From Prevotella sp. P6B1 (lineage in GTDB: Bacteria; Bacteroidota; Bacteroidia; Bacteroidales; Bacteroidaceae), in contig NZ_JNKF01000010.1 of assembly GCF_000702825.1 (NCBI RefSeq), positions 310,001 to 374,000 of the forward strand: a stretch of DNA of 64,000 bases, given 5' to 3'. Position 1 is the stretch's first letter. Every line of letters starts with the position of its first letter. The notes under the pieces were generated by a model that worked only from the letters and a program-made list of their open reading frames with translations, did not search any database and was not told the DNA's origin. The position numbers and the translations under genes are program-made. This document shows positions 17,442 through 25,222 of the stretch, piece by piece.

Positions 17442-17545
17442 CAGTCCTCCCGTAAGAGGACTGTAGTCCTTTAACTACTGTACTCCAGTACTTTAACGAG
17501 AGGACTCCGGTACTTCAATGCAAGTACTGGAGTCCTTTTATATAT
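17442..17545 (+). repeat. AGGACT/AGTACT palindrome cluster with terminator after deoC
   Basis: Short palindromes built from the same words are packed here: AGGACTGTAGTCCT (17457-17470), GTACTCCAGTAC (17480-17491), AGGACTCCGGTACT (17501-17514) and AGTACTGGAGTCCT (17523-17536). The last two pair over 14 positions with one G-T pair and are followed by a T-run, so they form the deoC terminator. A closely related cluster occurs at 47348-47405. Confidence 0.75.
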
Positions 17546-17564
17546 GTACTGATGCAAAATCAGA

Positions 17565-18539
17565 CTAACTATTTCGCTGTGCCACGTATTCCAGATAAGC
17601 CGTAAAGGCCTCTTTCAGCTCAGCAATCACACACTCATCGATAAACAACTGTGCCTCCTTCGCAAAGTCAGCCATCTTCTTTTCTGCATAAGCAATACCC
17701 CCGTTCTGCTTGGCAAACTCAATCAAAACGGCTATTTCATCAGCATTGATGGTACCAGCTTTTACCTTCTTGGCGAGGGTCATCATGGCAGGCGAATCAT
17801 AATGCATAAGCGAATAAATGATAGGCAGCGTCAGCTTACCTTCTAGCATATCGTTACCAGTAGGCTTACCTATTTCCTTCGAATCGAAATAATCGAAAAT
17901 ATCATCACGAATCTGGAAAATCATGCCTATGTTATGTCCGAATTTTGCAGCCTTTTCTATCTGCTCGCGCGAGGCACCAACAGAAATAGCACCCAACTTA
18001 CAGCACGCCTCGAAAAGCACGGCAGTCTTCTTGTCAATCACCTGATAATAAACATCTTCCGAAATTTCCTGATTAGAAATATTCGAGAGCTGTAGGATTT
18101 CACCAGCAGCTAAGGTGCGACCAAGTTCCGCCAACTCTTGTACGATTTCATGATTATTCGACAGAGCTACACGAAGAAGAGCGGTAGAAAGAATATAATC
18201 GCCCACCAGAACAGCCACCTTATTATTATAAGAGGCATTCACCGATGGCTGGCCACGACGTTCAGAACTCTCATCTACCACATCGTCATGCACCAAACTG
18301 GCGGTATGTAGCAACTCAAGTCCGAGAGCTGCATTCTGTGTAACCTCCTCTACCCCACCATAGTTCTTGGCAGTCAGCAGAATCAGCATGGGGCGCATAC
18401 GCTTTCCTCCTCGCTGACGAATATGCGAAAGTACTGATTCCAACATCCCATCGCCCTGCGACAGACACTGTTTGAACAGCTCCACAAAGTTGTTCATTTC
18501 AGCATCAATGGGTTTCCTTATAGTCGACAAATAATCCAT
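17565..18539 (-). CDS. Polyprenyl diphosphate synthase (trans, long-chain)
   Basis: A 324-residue all-alpha isoprenyl synthase. The first aspartate-rich motif is in LVHDDVVDESSERRGQPSVN and the second is RDDIFDYFDSKEIGKPTGND; both bind the Mg-diphosphate. It condenses isopentenyl diphosphate onto an allylic primer to make the long side chain of menaquinone, probably octa- to deca-prenyl length, which cannot be fixed from sequence. It is divergent from polA with a shared promoter region. Confidence 0.93.
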   Translation of the reverse strand: MDYLSTIRKPIDAEMNNFVELFKQCLSQGDGMLESVLSHIRQRGGKRMRPMLILLTAKNYGGVEEVTQNAALGLELLHTASLVHDDVVDESSERRGQPSVNASYNNKVAVLVGDYILSTALLRVALSNNHEIVQELAELGRTLAAGEILQLSNISNQEISEDVYYQVIDKKTAVLFEACCKLGAISVGASREQIEKAAKFGHNIGMIFQIRDDIFDYFDSKEIGKPTGNDMLEGKLTLPIIYSLMHYDSPAMMTLAKKVKAGTINADEIAVLIEFAKQNGGIAYAEKKMADFAKEAQLFIDECVIAELKEAFTAYLEYVAQRNS

Positions 18540-18599
18540 AATAAGCTAAAATTTTGGCACAAAAATAAGAAATAATGTTGAAATTCGAAAATATTTTGG

Positions 18600-18607
18600 T
18601 ACTTTTG
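18600..18607 (+). promoter_or_regulatory. -7 element for polA
   Basis: TACTTTTG lies 20 bp before the polA ATG. A weaker minus-strand counterpart (TATTTTTG on the minus strand, 18560-18567) could serve the polyprenyl synthase gene. Confidence 0.5.
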
Positions 18608-18627
18608 AGGCGAAAATTAAGAAAGTT

Positions 18628-21393
18628 ATGCAGAAATTGTTCCTTTTAGACGCTTATGCGCTCATTTATCGCAGCTATTATGCGTTCATCAAAAATCCCA
18701 GAATCAACTCGAAAGGCCTGAACACAAGCGCCATAATGGGCTTTCTGAACACTCTCAACGAGGTGCTCACCAAAGAGAAACCCACCCACATCGGCGTGGC
18801 CTTCGACCCTCATGGGCCAACGTTCCGCAGCGAGGCATTTCCTGCTTATAAAGCCCAGCGTGAAGAGACACCCGAGGATATCCGCAAAGCCGTTCCTATT
18901 ATCAAAGATTTGCTGAAAGCATATCGCATTCCCATCCTGCAAGTGGATGGCTTCGAGGCTGATGACGTCATCGGAACCATAGCAGGAAAAGCAGGTTCCA
19001 TCGGTGTAGAAACCTATATGCTCACACCCGATAAGGACTACGGACAGTTGGTTCGCGACAATGTTTTCATCTATCGTCCCCGACACGGAGGTGGCTATGA
19101 AACATTGGGCCCCAAGGAGGTATGCGAGAAATACAATATCCCCTCCCCCATGGCCGTCATTGACTTGCTGGCCTTGATGGGCGACTCGGCCGACAACTTC
19201 CCAGGCTGCCCTGGCGTGGGAGAAAAGACAGCCGCCAAACTGATCGATGAATTCGGAAGTATTGAACAGCTATTGGCGCGCTCCTCAGAAATCAAAGGTA
19301 AACTTCGCGAAAAAGTTGAGCAGCATGTTGAGGACATCAAGATGAGTTACTTCCTGGCAACCATCAAGACTGATGTGCCCATCGAGCTCGATATGGAAAA
19401 TCTGAAACTCGTGGAACCAAACGAGGACGAATTAGGTAAACTGCTCACAGAACTGGAGATGAAGAGCTTTGCCGACAGAGTTCTTAAAAAAAGCCAAAAA
19501 CCGCAAAAAGTCGTAAATCAGCAACTCGATCTCTTTGCAGAATTTGCGGCCGACGGGCAAGCTGTGCACGAAAACACAAGTTTTGAGACGGTAAAAACCA
19601 CGCCTCACAATTACAAACTCGTTGAAAATCAGGGAGATTTGAAGAAACTTTGTGACTATTTCTTGACAAACAAAATTCTCAGTCTAGACACGGAGACCAC
19701 TTCAACCAACGCCATCGATGCAGAATTGGTTGGTTTGAGCTTCGCCGTGAAGGAATTCGAGGCCTTTTACGTACCCGTTCCAGCTAATCGTGAAGAAGCG
19801 TTGCAAATTGTTAATATCTTTAAACCAGTCTATGAGAACCCCGAAATTCTAAAAGTCGGTCAGAATTTGAAGTACGACCTCGAGGTGCTTCGCAACTACG
19901 ACATCCATCTCGCAGGTCAGATGTGGGACACCATGATTGCCCACTACCTCATCCAACCCGAGCTGCACCATAACATGGACTACATGGCTGAGATTTATCT
20001 CAACTATCAAACCATCCACATCGATGAGCTCATCGGCCCCAAAGGTAAGAATCAGAAATCTATGCGCGCGCTCCCACCCTCACAGGTCTATGAGTATGCT
20101 GCCGAAGATGCAGACATCACGCTCCGCCTGAAGAACAAACTCGAACCAGAGTTGAAAAAAGCAGAGTGCGAAGACCTGTTCTATCAAATAGAAATGCCAC
20201 TGATGCCCGTACTGGCTGAGATGGAGATGAACGGTGTTTGCCTGGATACGGCATCCCTTGCAGAAACGTCAAAACAATTCACCAACCGCATGAACGAAAT
20301 AGAGGCACGCATCTACGAGTTGGCAGGCGAGCAGTTCAATATTGCCTCACCCAAGCAGGTTGGCGAGATACTCTTCGATAAGCTCAAGATAGTAGAGAAA
20401 GCGAAGAAGACCAAGACAGGCCAATATGTCACCTCTGAAGAGGTGCTACAACAGCTTAAGAATAAGCACGAGATAGTAGCTGACATACTGGAACACAGAG
20501 GTTTAAAGAAGCTTATCGGCACCTATATCGATGCGCTTCCCAAGCTGATCAACCCCAAGACAGGCCATATCCACACCTCGTTCAACCAAACCATCACAGC
20601 CACAGGTCGCCTGTCAAGCAGCGACCCAAACCTGCAAAATATCCCTATCCGAGGCGAGGATGGCAAGGAGATCCGCAAGGCGTTTATACCCGAGCCTGGA
20701 TGTCTGTTCTTTTCAGCAGACTACAGTCAGATTGAGCTACGAGTGATGGCGCATCTTTCGCAGGATGCAGAGATGATAAAAGTGTTCAGCGAAGGTAAGG
20801 ATTTGCACGCTGCAACAGCTGCCAACATCTACAAGAAGCCCATCGAAGAGGTGACGCGCGACGAGCGCACCAAATCGAAACGCGCCAACTTCGGCATCAT
20901 CTACGGCATCACCGTATTTGGTCTGGCAGAGCGTTTGGATATCCCTCGCGACGAGGCCAAAATGCTGATTGACGGCTACTTCGCAACCTTCCCGCAGGTG
21001 CACGATTATATGGAAAAATCCAAAGAAGTGGCTCGCGAGAAGGGTTACGTCACTACCCTATTCGGTCGTCGCCGCTATCTGCCAGATATCAACTCGCATA
21101 ACGCAACCGTTCGCGGATTTGCTGAGCGAAATGCCATCAACGCTCCTATCCAGGGCACAGCCGCTGATATTATTAAGGTGGCCATGATTCGCATTTTCAA
21201 TCGATTTAAGGCCGAAGGCATACGCTCAAAGATGATTCTGCAGGTACACGACGAATTAAACTTCTCTGTCTACCCAGAGGAGAAAGAAAAAGTAGAGGGC
21301 ATCGTGCTCGAAGAGATGCAGAATGCCCTGAACTTAAGTGTGCCTTTAGTGGCTGATTCCGGCTTTGGCCAGAACTGGCTCGAAGCCCACTAA
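18628..21393 (+). CDS. polA: DNA polymerase I
   Basis: A 921-residue repair and Okazaki-fragment-processing polymerase with all three domains. The 5'-3' exonuclease covers about residues 1-280 (FEADDVIGT and LMGDSADNFPGCPGVGEKTA). The 3'-5' proofreading domain at about 335-520 retains the catalytic residues: DTETT (Exo I), NLKYDLEVL (Exo II) and YAAEDADITLRL (Exo III). The polymerase domain has motif A SADYSQIELRVMAH, the O-helix RTKSKRANFGIIYGI, and motif C LQVHDELNF. Many bacterial Pol I enzymes lost proofreading; this one appears active. The stop abuts the convergent kinase-like gene with no gap. Confidence 0.97.
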   Translation: MQKLFLLDAYALIYRSYYAFIKNPRINSKGLNTSAIMGFLNTLNEVLTKEKPTHIGVAFDPHGPTFRSEAFPAYKAQREETPEDIRKAVPIIKDLLKAYRIPILQVDGFEADDVIGTIAGKAGSIGVETYMLTPDKDYGQLVRDNVFIYRPRHGGGYETLGPKEVCEKYNIPSPMAVIDLLALMGDSADNFPGCPGVGEKTAAKLIDEFGSIEQLLARSSEIKGKLREKVEQHVEDIKMSYFLATIKTDVPIELDMENLKLVEPNEDELGKLLTELEMKSFADRVLKKSQKPQKVVNQQLDLFAEFAADGQAVHENTSFETVKTTPHNYKLVENQGDLKKLCDYFLTNKILSLDTETTSTNAIDAELVGLSFAVKEFEAFYVPVPANREEALQIVNIFKPVYENPEILKVGQNLKYDLEVLRNYDIHLAGQMWDTMIAHYLIQPELHHNMDYMAEIYLNYQTIHIDELIGPKGKNQKSMRALPPSQVYEYAAEDADITLRLKNKLEPELKKAECEDLFYQIEMPLMPVLAEMEMNGVCLDTASLAETSKQFTNRMNEIEARIYELAGEQFNIASPKQVGEILFDKLKIVEKAKKTKTGQYVTSEEVLQQLKNKHEIVADILEHRGLKKLIGTYIDALPKLINPKTGHIHTSFNQTITATGRLSSSDPNLQNIPIRGEDGKEIRKAFIPEPGCLFFSADYSQIELRVMAHLSQDAEMIKVFSEGKDLHAATAANIYKKPIEEVTRDERTKSKRANFGIIYGITVFGLAERLDIPRDEAKMLIDGYFATFPQVHDYMEKSKEVAREKGYVTTLFGRRRYLPDINSHNATVRGFAERNAINAPIQGTAADIIKVAMIRIFNRFKAEGIRSKMILQVHDELNFSVYPEEKEKVEGIVLEEMQNALNLSVPLVADSGFGQNWLEAH

Positions 21394-23055
21394 TCAGTAA
21401 TTGAACGACGATCCGCCAAGGAACTCGCGCAGCAGCGATGTGGGTGGAATCTGAGTCTCAGGAATGGGACGGATATATCGAAGGAATTTCAGCAGGCGAT
21501 AAGCCTCTGCATATTCCTTCGAATTTTCTGGAACCTGCTCTAACAGCGGCTCCGCCTGACTCTTAATAACAGCCAACTCGAACAGCATAGCGGTATTAAA
21601 CATGGCATCGGCATTCTCCTGGAATGGAAATATCCACTTGTTCTCCCCTGCCCTTACGCTTGGCCAACGACGAATAGTCTCCTGAGCATTCACGCCACGA
21701 TACTTGAAGTCACGAATAATTCTACGCAACAAGCGGTTATCTGTCGTTGGAATATAGTTATGGTTATCGAGCAGGATCGTAGTCAGCGCCGAAGCATAAA
21801 CACGGAAAATCTGTTCGTTTGGAATCTCCGAAGTCAACTCCGGATTCAAAGCGTGAATTCCCTCTACTACCAGCACCTCATTACCCTTCAGCTGTAGTTT
21901 CTTTCCACTCCACTCGCTGCAGCCTTTCTGGAAATTATAGCGAGGCAGTTCTACCTCCTCACCCCTGAACAGAGCTGCAAGTTGCTCATTCAGCAAAGGC
22001 AGATTCAAGGCATGCAGATGTTCAAAATCGTAATCACCCTTCTCATCTCTTGGTGTTTTCTCGCGATCCAAGAAATAATCATCCAGCGAGATGCCTACAG
22101 GATGGATACCATTCACAGCCAGCTGAACGCTGAGACGCTTGCAGGTAGTAGTCTTACCTGACGATGAAGGGCCGGCAATCAACACCAGTTTGATACCCTT
22201 ACGCTGAGCTATTTCATCAGCAATCTTAGCAATCTTCTTCTCCTGCAATGCTTCGCTAATCTGGATTAGCTCCGACGAATGGCCGTTCATAATGGTCTCG
22301 TTCAGATCGCCAATCGTGCGCAGACCCAGAATATCCTGCCACTGATGATGCTCCTTGAAGATACCAAACATCTTGTCCTGATGCGTCATCTCACCCAACT
22401 CGTTAGGATGCTCGCGTGAAGGCAGTCTTAAAAGCAACCCATCGAAGTATTTCTCCACGCCAAACAGGTAAATTTGTTTGGTATTCGTAAGCAGAGAGCC
22501 ATAGTAGTAATCCACGTAACCATCTATGTCATAATAGGTTGTAAACAATCTTCCAGTACTCTTCAGCAACTTCACCTTCGAGCGGTTATGCAGACTATCG
22601 AAAAGCTCTATGGCCTCCTGGGTGGTTGTTTCGTAACGATGGATAGGCATTGCCGCATCGATAATCTCCTGCATACGACGACGGATGGCACCAGCATCAT
22701 CGAGCGTAACAGGGCGACCTATGTTCAGATTCACGTAATAGCCGTTGCTGACAGGGATATCGATAGAAACCTTACAAGGCTTAAAAAGCTCGTGAGCAGC
22801 CTTGCAGAGCACAAAGAACAAACTACGGGTATAAGCGCGTGAGCCACTCGAAGAAGTAATATCCAGAAACTCTACCTGCTTCTGCTTATATATGCGGTAG
22901 TGCATACCCTCCACCTTATTGTTCACATGAACAGAAATGGGTCCGTGCTCTATCTGCAAACCAGACAATTCGTAAACCTCTTCAACAGTAGAGCCTACTG
23001 GAACTTCTACCGTTTTGTTGTTATTTAGTACGTAGACTTTTACCTCTTTTTCCAT
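21394..23055 (-). CDS. TGS-like/uridine-kinase family nucleoside kinase
   Basis: A protein of about 553 residues. The N-terminal 60 residues look like a TGS/ubiquitin-like domain (VPVGSTVEEVYELSGLQ), the middle resembles a threonyl-tRNA-synthetase accessory domain (HRYETTTQEAIELF), and the C-terminal half is a phosphoribulokinase/uridine kinase domain with the P-loop IAGPSSSGKTTTCKRL. Proteins of this layout are usually annotated as nucleoside kinases, but their substrate is not established. I used the ATG at 23055 rather than a TTG two codons earlier. A minus-strand -7 box lies at 23090-23097. Confidence 0.85.
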   Translation of the reverse strand: MEKEVKVYVLNNNKTVEVPVGSTVEEVYELSGLQIEHGPISVHVNNKVEGMHYRIYKQKQVEFLDITSSSGSRAYTRSLFFVLCKAAHELFKPCKVSIDIPVSNGYYVNLNIGRPVTLDDAGAIRRRMQEIIDAAMPIHRYETTTQEAIELFDSLHNRSKVKLLKSTGRLFTTYYDIDGYVDYYYGSLLTNTKQIYLFGVEKYFDGLLLRLPSREHPNELGEMTHQDKMFGIFKEHHQWQDILGLRTIGDLNETIMNGHSSELIQISEALQEKKIAKIADEIAQRKGIKLVLIAGPSSSGKTTTCKRLSVQLAVNGIHPVGISLDDYFLDREKTPRDEKGDYDFEHLHALNLPLLNEQLAALFRGEEVELPRYNFQKGCSEWSGKKLQLKGNEVLVVEGIHALNPELTSEIPNEQIFRVYASALTTILLDNHNYIPTTDNRLLRRIIRDFKYRGVNAQETIRRWPSVRAGENKWIFPFQENADAMFNTAMLFELAVIKSQAEPLLEQVPENSKEYAEAYRLLKFLRYIRPIPETQIPPTSLLREFLGGSSFNY

Positions 23056-23089
23056 AAGCAATATTTATTGTTCAAGTAAAAATACCCTG

Positions 23090-23097
23090 CAAAGATA
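23090..23097 (-). promoter_or_regulatory. -7 element for the nucleoside-kinase gene
   Basis: The plus strand reads CAAAGATA (TATCTTTG on the minus strand), 35 bp before the ATG. Confidence 0.6.
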
Positions 23098-23139
23098 ACA
23101 TTTTTCTGAATTTTTAACCGACATTTCAGAGTTTTTTTT

Positions 23140-23147
23140 TAACTTTG
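23140..23147 (+). promoter_or_regulatory. -7 element for the Na/Pi cotransporter gene
   Basis: TAACTTTG lies 32 bp before the ATG at 23180 and forms a divergent pair with the box at 23090. Confidence 0.6.
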
Positions 23148-23179
23148 TCCCCGGTTTACTAAATATAGATACGTTTTTT

Positions 23180-24916
23180 ATGTCAATCTGGATTATTTTT
23201 AAACTTCTGGGTTCGCTTGCGCTGTTGATGTTCGGTATGAAGTCGATGAGTGAAGCATTGCAGAAGATGGCGGGACCACAGTTACGCCATGTGTTAGGAG
23301 CGATGACAACCAATCGCTTTACTGGCATGCTTACTGGTATGCTTGTTACAGCCTCAGTACAGTCATCAACAGCCACCACTGTGATGACTGTTTCGTTTGT
23401 TAACGCAGGCTTGCTCACCTTAGCCCAAGCCATCTCAGTCATCATGGGCGCTAACATCGGAACCACCCTCACCGCTTGGATTATGTCGGCAGGTATGTCG
23501 TTCGATATTACCAGCGCCGTTTATCCGGCATTCTTCCTGGGTATCATTCTGATATACCTGAAGAAGTACCGATATATTGGCGATTTCCTGTTTGGACTCT
23601 CGTTCCTGCTGATGGGACTGGGTACTCTGAGAATGACAGGCACAGAGATGCACCTGGGTGAGAACCAGGCCCTACTCGACTTCTTTGCGTCGTTCGATCC
23701 CGATTCGTTCTTCACCACCCTCATATTCCTGTTCTTAGGCGGTGTGCTCACTTTCTGCGTGCAGTCATCAGCAGCCGTCATGGCTATCACCATGATACTC
23801 TGTTCGAGCGGCGCTCTACCTATCTATCAGGGTATTGCATTGGTTATGGGTGAGAATATCGGAACCACCATTACTTCAAACCTCGCTGCCCTATCGGCCA
23901 ACACTCAAGCCCGTAGAGCCGCCCTCGCCCATATGTTCTTCAACGTATTCGGTGTGGTTTGGATTCTGTTTGTGTTCCGTCCGTTCATCGATGCCGTTTG
24001 CGGCATGGTGGGCTACGATGTAAACATGACTAAAGATGCCGTTGCCACAAGCGTATTCCTGGCCAATGCCGCTAAACTGAGCTTTGTGCTGGCAGCTTTC
24101 CACACCTGCTTTAATGTGGCCAACACCTTTATTCTTATTTGGTTTATCCCACAGATTGAGCGCTTTGTATGCTGGGTTATCAAGCCAAAGAAGGTTGACG
24201 AGGAAGAAGACTTCCGCTTGCACTTTATTACAGCCGGCTTCATGAAGACCCCTGAGCTTTCGGTACTCGAGGCACAGAAAGAAATCCAGTCGTTCTCCGA
24301 TCGTATGCAGCGTATGTTCAATATGGTTCGCGAACTGCTCACGCTCTCGTCAAGCTCAAGCAATAAGAAGGATAATCGCGACTCTGAGTTTAACAAGCTC
24401 TACACCCGCATTGAGAAATACGAAGGCATCAGCGATAACATGGAGATTGAGATTGCCAACTATCTGAACTCCGTGAGTGATGCTCACCTGTCAGACGACT
24501 CAAAGGCTAAAATACGTGCTATGTTACGAGAAATCAGCGAGTTAGAGAGTATCGGCGACGCCTGCTTCAATATGGCTCGCACCATTTCCAGAAAGTACAA
24601 TGGCAAGCAGGATCACTTCAACGAGAAGCAGTACGACCACATCCATCAGATGATGGAACTCACCGATCAGTCGCTCTCGCAGATGAACCGATTGATGATG
24701 GGCCGTAAGGAGTCATTCGATGTGAACCGTACTTTCAATATCGAGCACGAAATCAATAACTTCCGCGACCAGCTGAAGTCACAGAACATCAACGATGTTA
24801 ACAACCGTGAGTACACTTACGCCGTAGGTACCATTTATATGGACCTGATTAACGAGTGTGAGAAGCTGGGCGACTATGTAGTTAATGTCGTAGAGGCAAG
24901 AATGGGACTTCGTTAG
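23180..24916 (+). CDS. Na/Pi cotransporter with PhoU-like C-terminal domain
   Basis: A 578-residue protein. Two Na/Pi-cotransporter repeats cover about residues 1-330, each with the QSS substrate motif (TASVQSSTATTVMTVSF and CVQSSAAVMAITMIL) and the GANIGTT / GENIGTT segments that follow. Residues about 345-578 are a helical, PhoU-like cytoplasmic domain (ISELESIGDACFNMARTISR). It imports phosphate with sodium; the PhoU-like part may regulate transport. It is a single-gene unit ending in a strong palindrome. Confidence 0.92.
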   Translation: MSIWIIFKLLGSLALLMFGMKSMSEALQKMAGPQLRHVLGAMTTNRFTGMLTGMLVTASVQSSTATTVMTVSFVNAGLLTLAQAISVIMGANIGTTLTAWIMSAGMSFDITSAVYPAFFLGIILIYLKKYRYIGDFLFGLSFLLMGLGTLRMTGTEMHLGENQALLDFFASFDPDSFFTTLIFLFLGGVLTFCVQSSAAVMAITMILCSSGALPIYQGIALVMGENIGTTITSNLAALSANTQARRAALAHMFFNVFGVVWILFVFRPFIDAVCGMVGYDVNMTKDAVATSVFLANAAKLSFVLAAFHTCFNVANTFILIWFIPQIERFVCWVIKPKKVDEEEDFRLHFITAGFMKTPELSVLEAQKEIQSFSDRMQRMFNMVRELLTLSSSSSNKKDNRDSEFNKLYTRIEKYEGISDNMEIEIANYLNSVSDAHLSDDSKAKIRAMLREISELESIGDACFNMARTISRKYNGKQDHFNEKQYDHIHQMMELTDQSLSQMNRLMMGRKESFDVNRTFNIEHEINNFRDQLKSQNINDVNNREYTYAVGTIYMDLINECEKLGDYVVNVVEARMGLR

Positions 24917-24987
24917 GTTCCCAGCAGGGGAACTATTGGTTCCAAAGGCAGAAACTGCCAGTTTCCAGGTAGGGAACTGGCAGTTTT
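24917..24987 (+). terminator. Terminator palindromes after the Na/Pi cotransporter (GAAACTGCCAGTT family)
   Basis: A small hairpin (GTTCCC/GGGAAC, about 24917-24933) is followed by a long stem in which GAAACTGCCAGTTTCC (24951-24966) pairs with its near-complement at 24972-24987, then T-rich sequence. The same arm occurs after lgt at 41891-41927, so the two form a dispersed terminator family. Confidence 0.8.
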
Positions 24988-25066
24988 CTTTCCTCAAACT
25001 ATTCGTCGCAGACAGCCCAAAAACAAATTTCCACCATAAAAGTATGGCTATTCTAGAAAAAATCAT

Positions 25067-25074
25067 TACCTTTG
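25067..25074 (+). promoter_or_regulatory. -7 element for the thiamine uptake unit
   Basis: TACCTTTG lies about 13 bp upstream of the TPP riboswitch, so the riboswitch lies at the very 5' end of the transcript. Confidence 0.65.
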
Positions 25075-25083
25075 CAGCCAATT

Positions 25084-25162
25084 ATCAAGGGGTGCCCACG
25101 CGTGTGGGCTGAGATGACACCCTCTAACCTGATCTGGATTATGCCAGCGTAGGGATGGATAG
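25084..25162 (+). promoter_or_regulatory. TPP (thiamine pyrophosphate) riboswitch
   Basis: The THI-box core is clear: GGGGTGCCC, then GGGCTGAGATGACACCC with the conserved CTGAGA loop, then ACCTGATCTGGATTATGCCA and GCGTAGGGA. The spacing matches the thi-box aptamer of E. coli thiM. It lies between the promoter and the TonB-receptor ATG at 25223, so it should turn off this unit when TPP is plentiful. There is no clear terminator hairpin after it, so control may be at translation. Confidence 0.95.
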
Positions 25163-25222
25163 TAGGCCATATCAACAAACATTTTCCCCTTAACATTATT
25201 AATTTAGTGATACTTTTACAGT

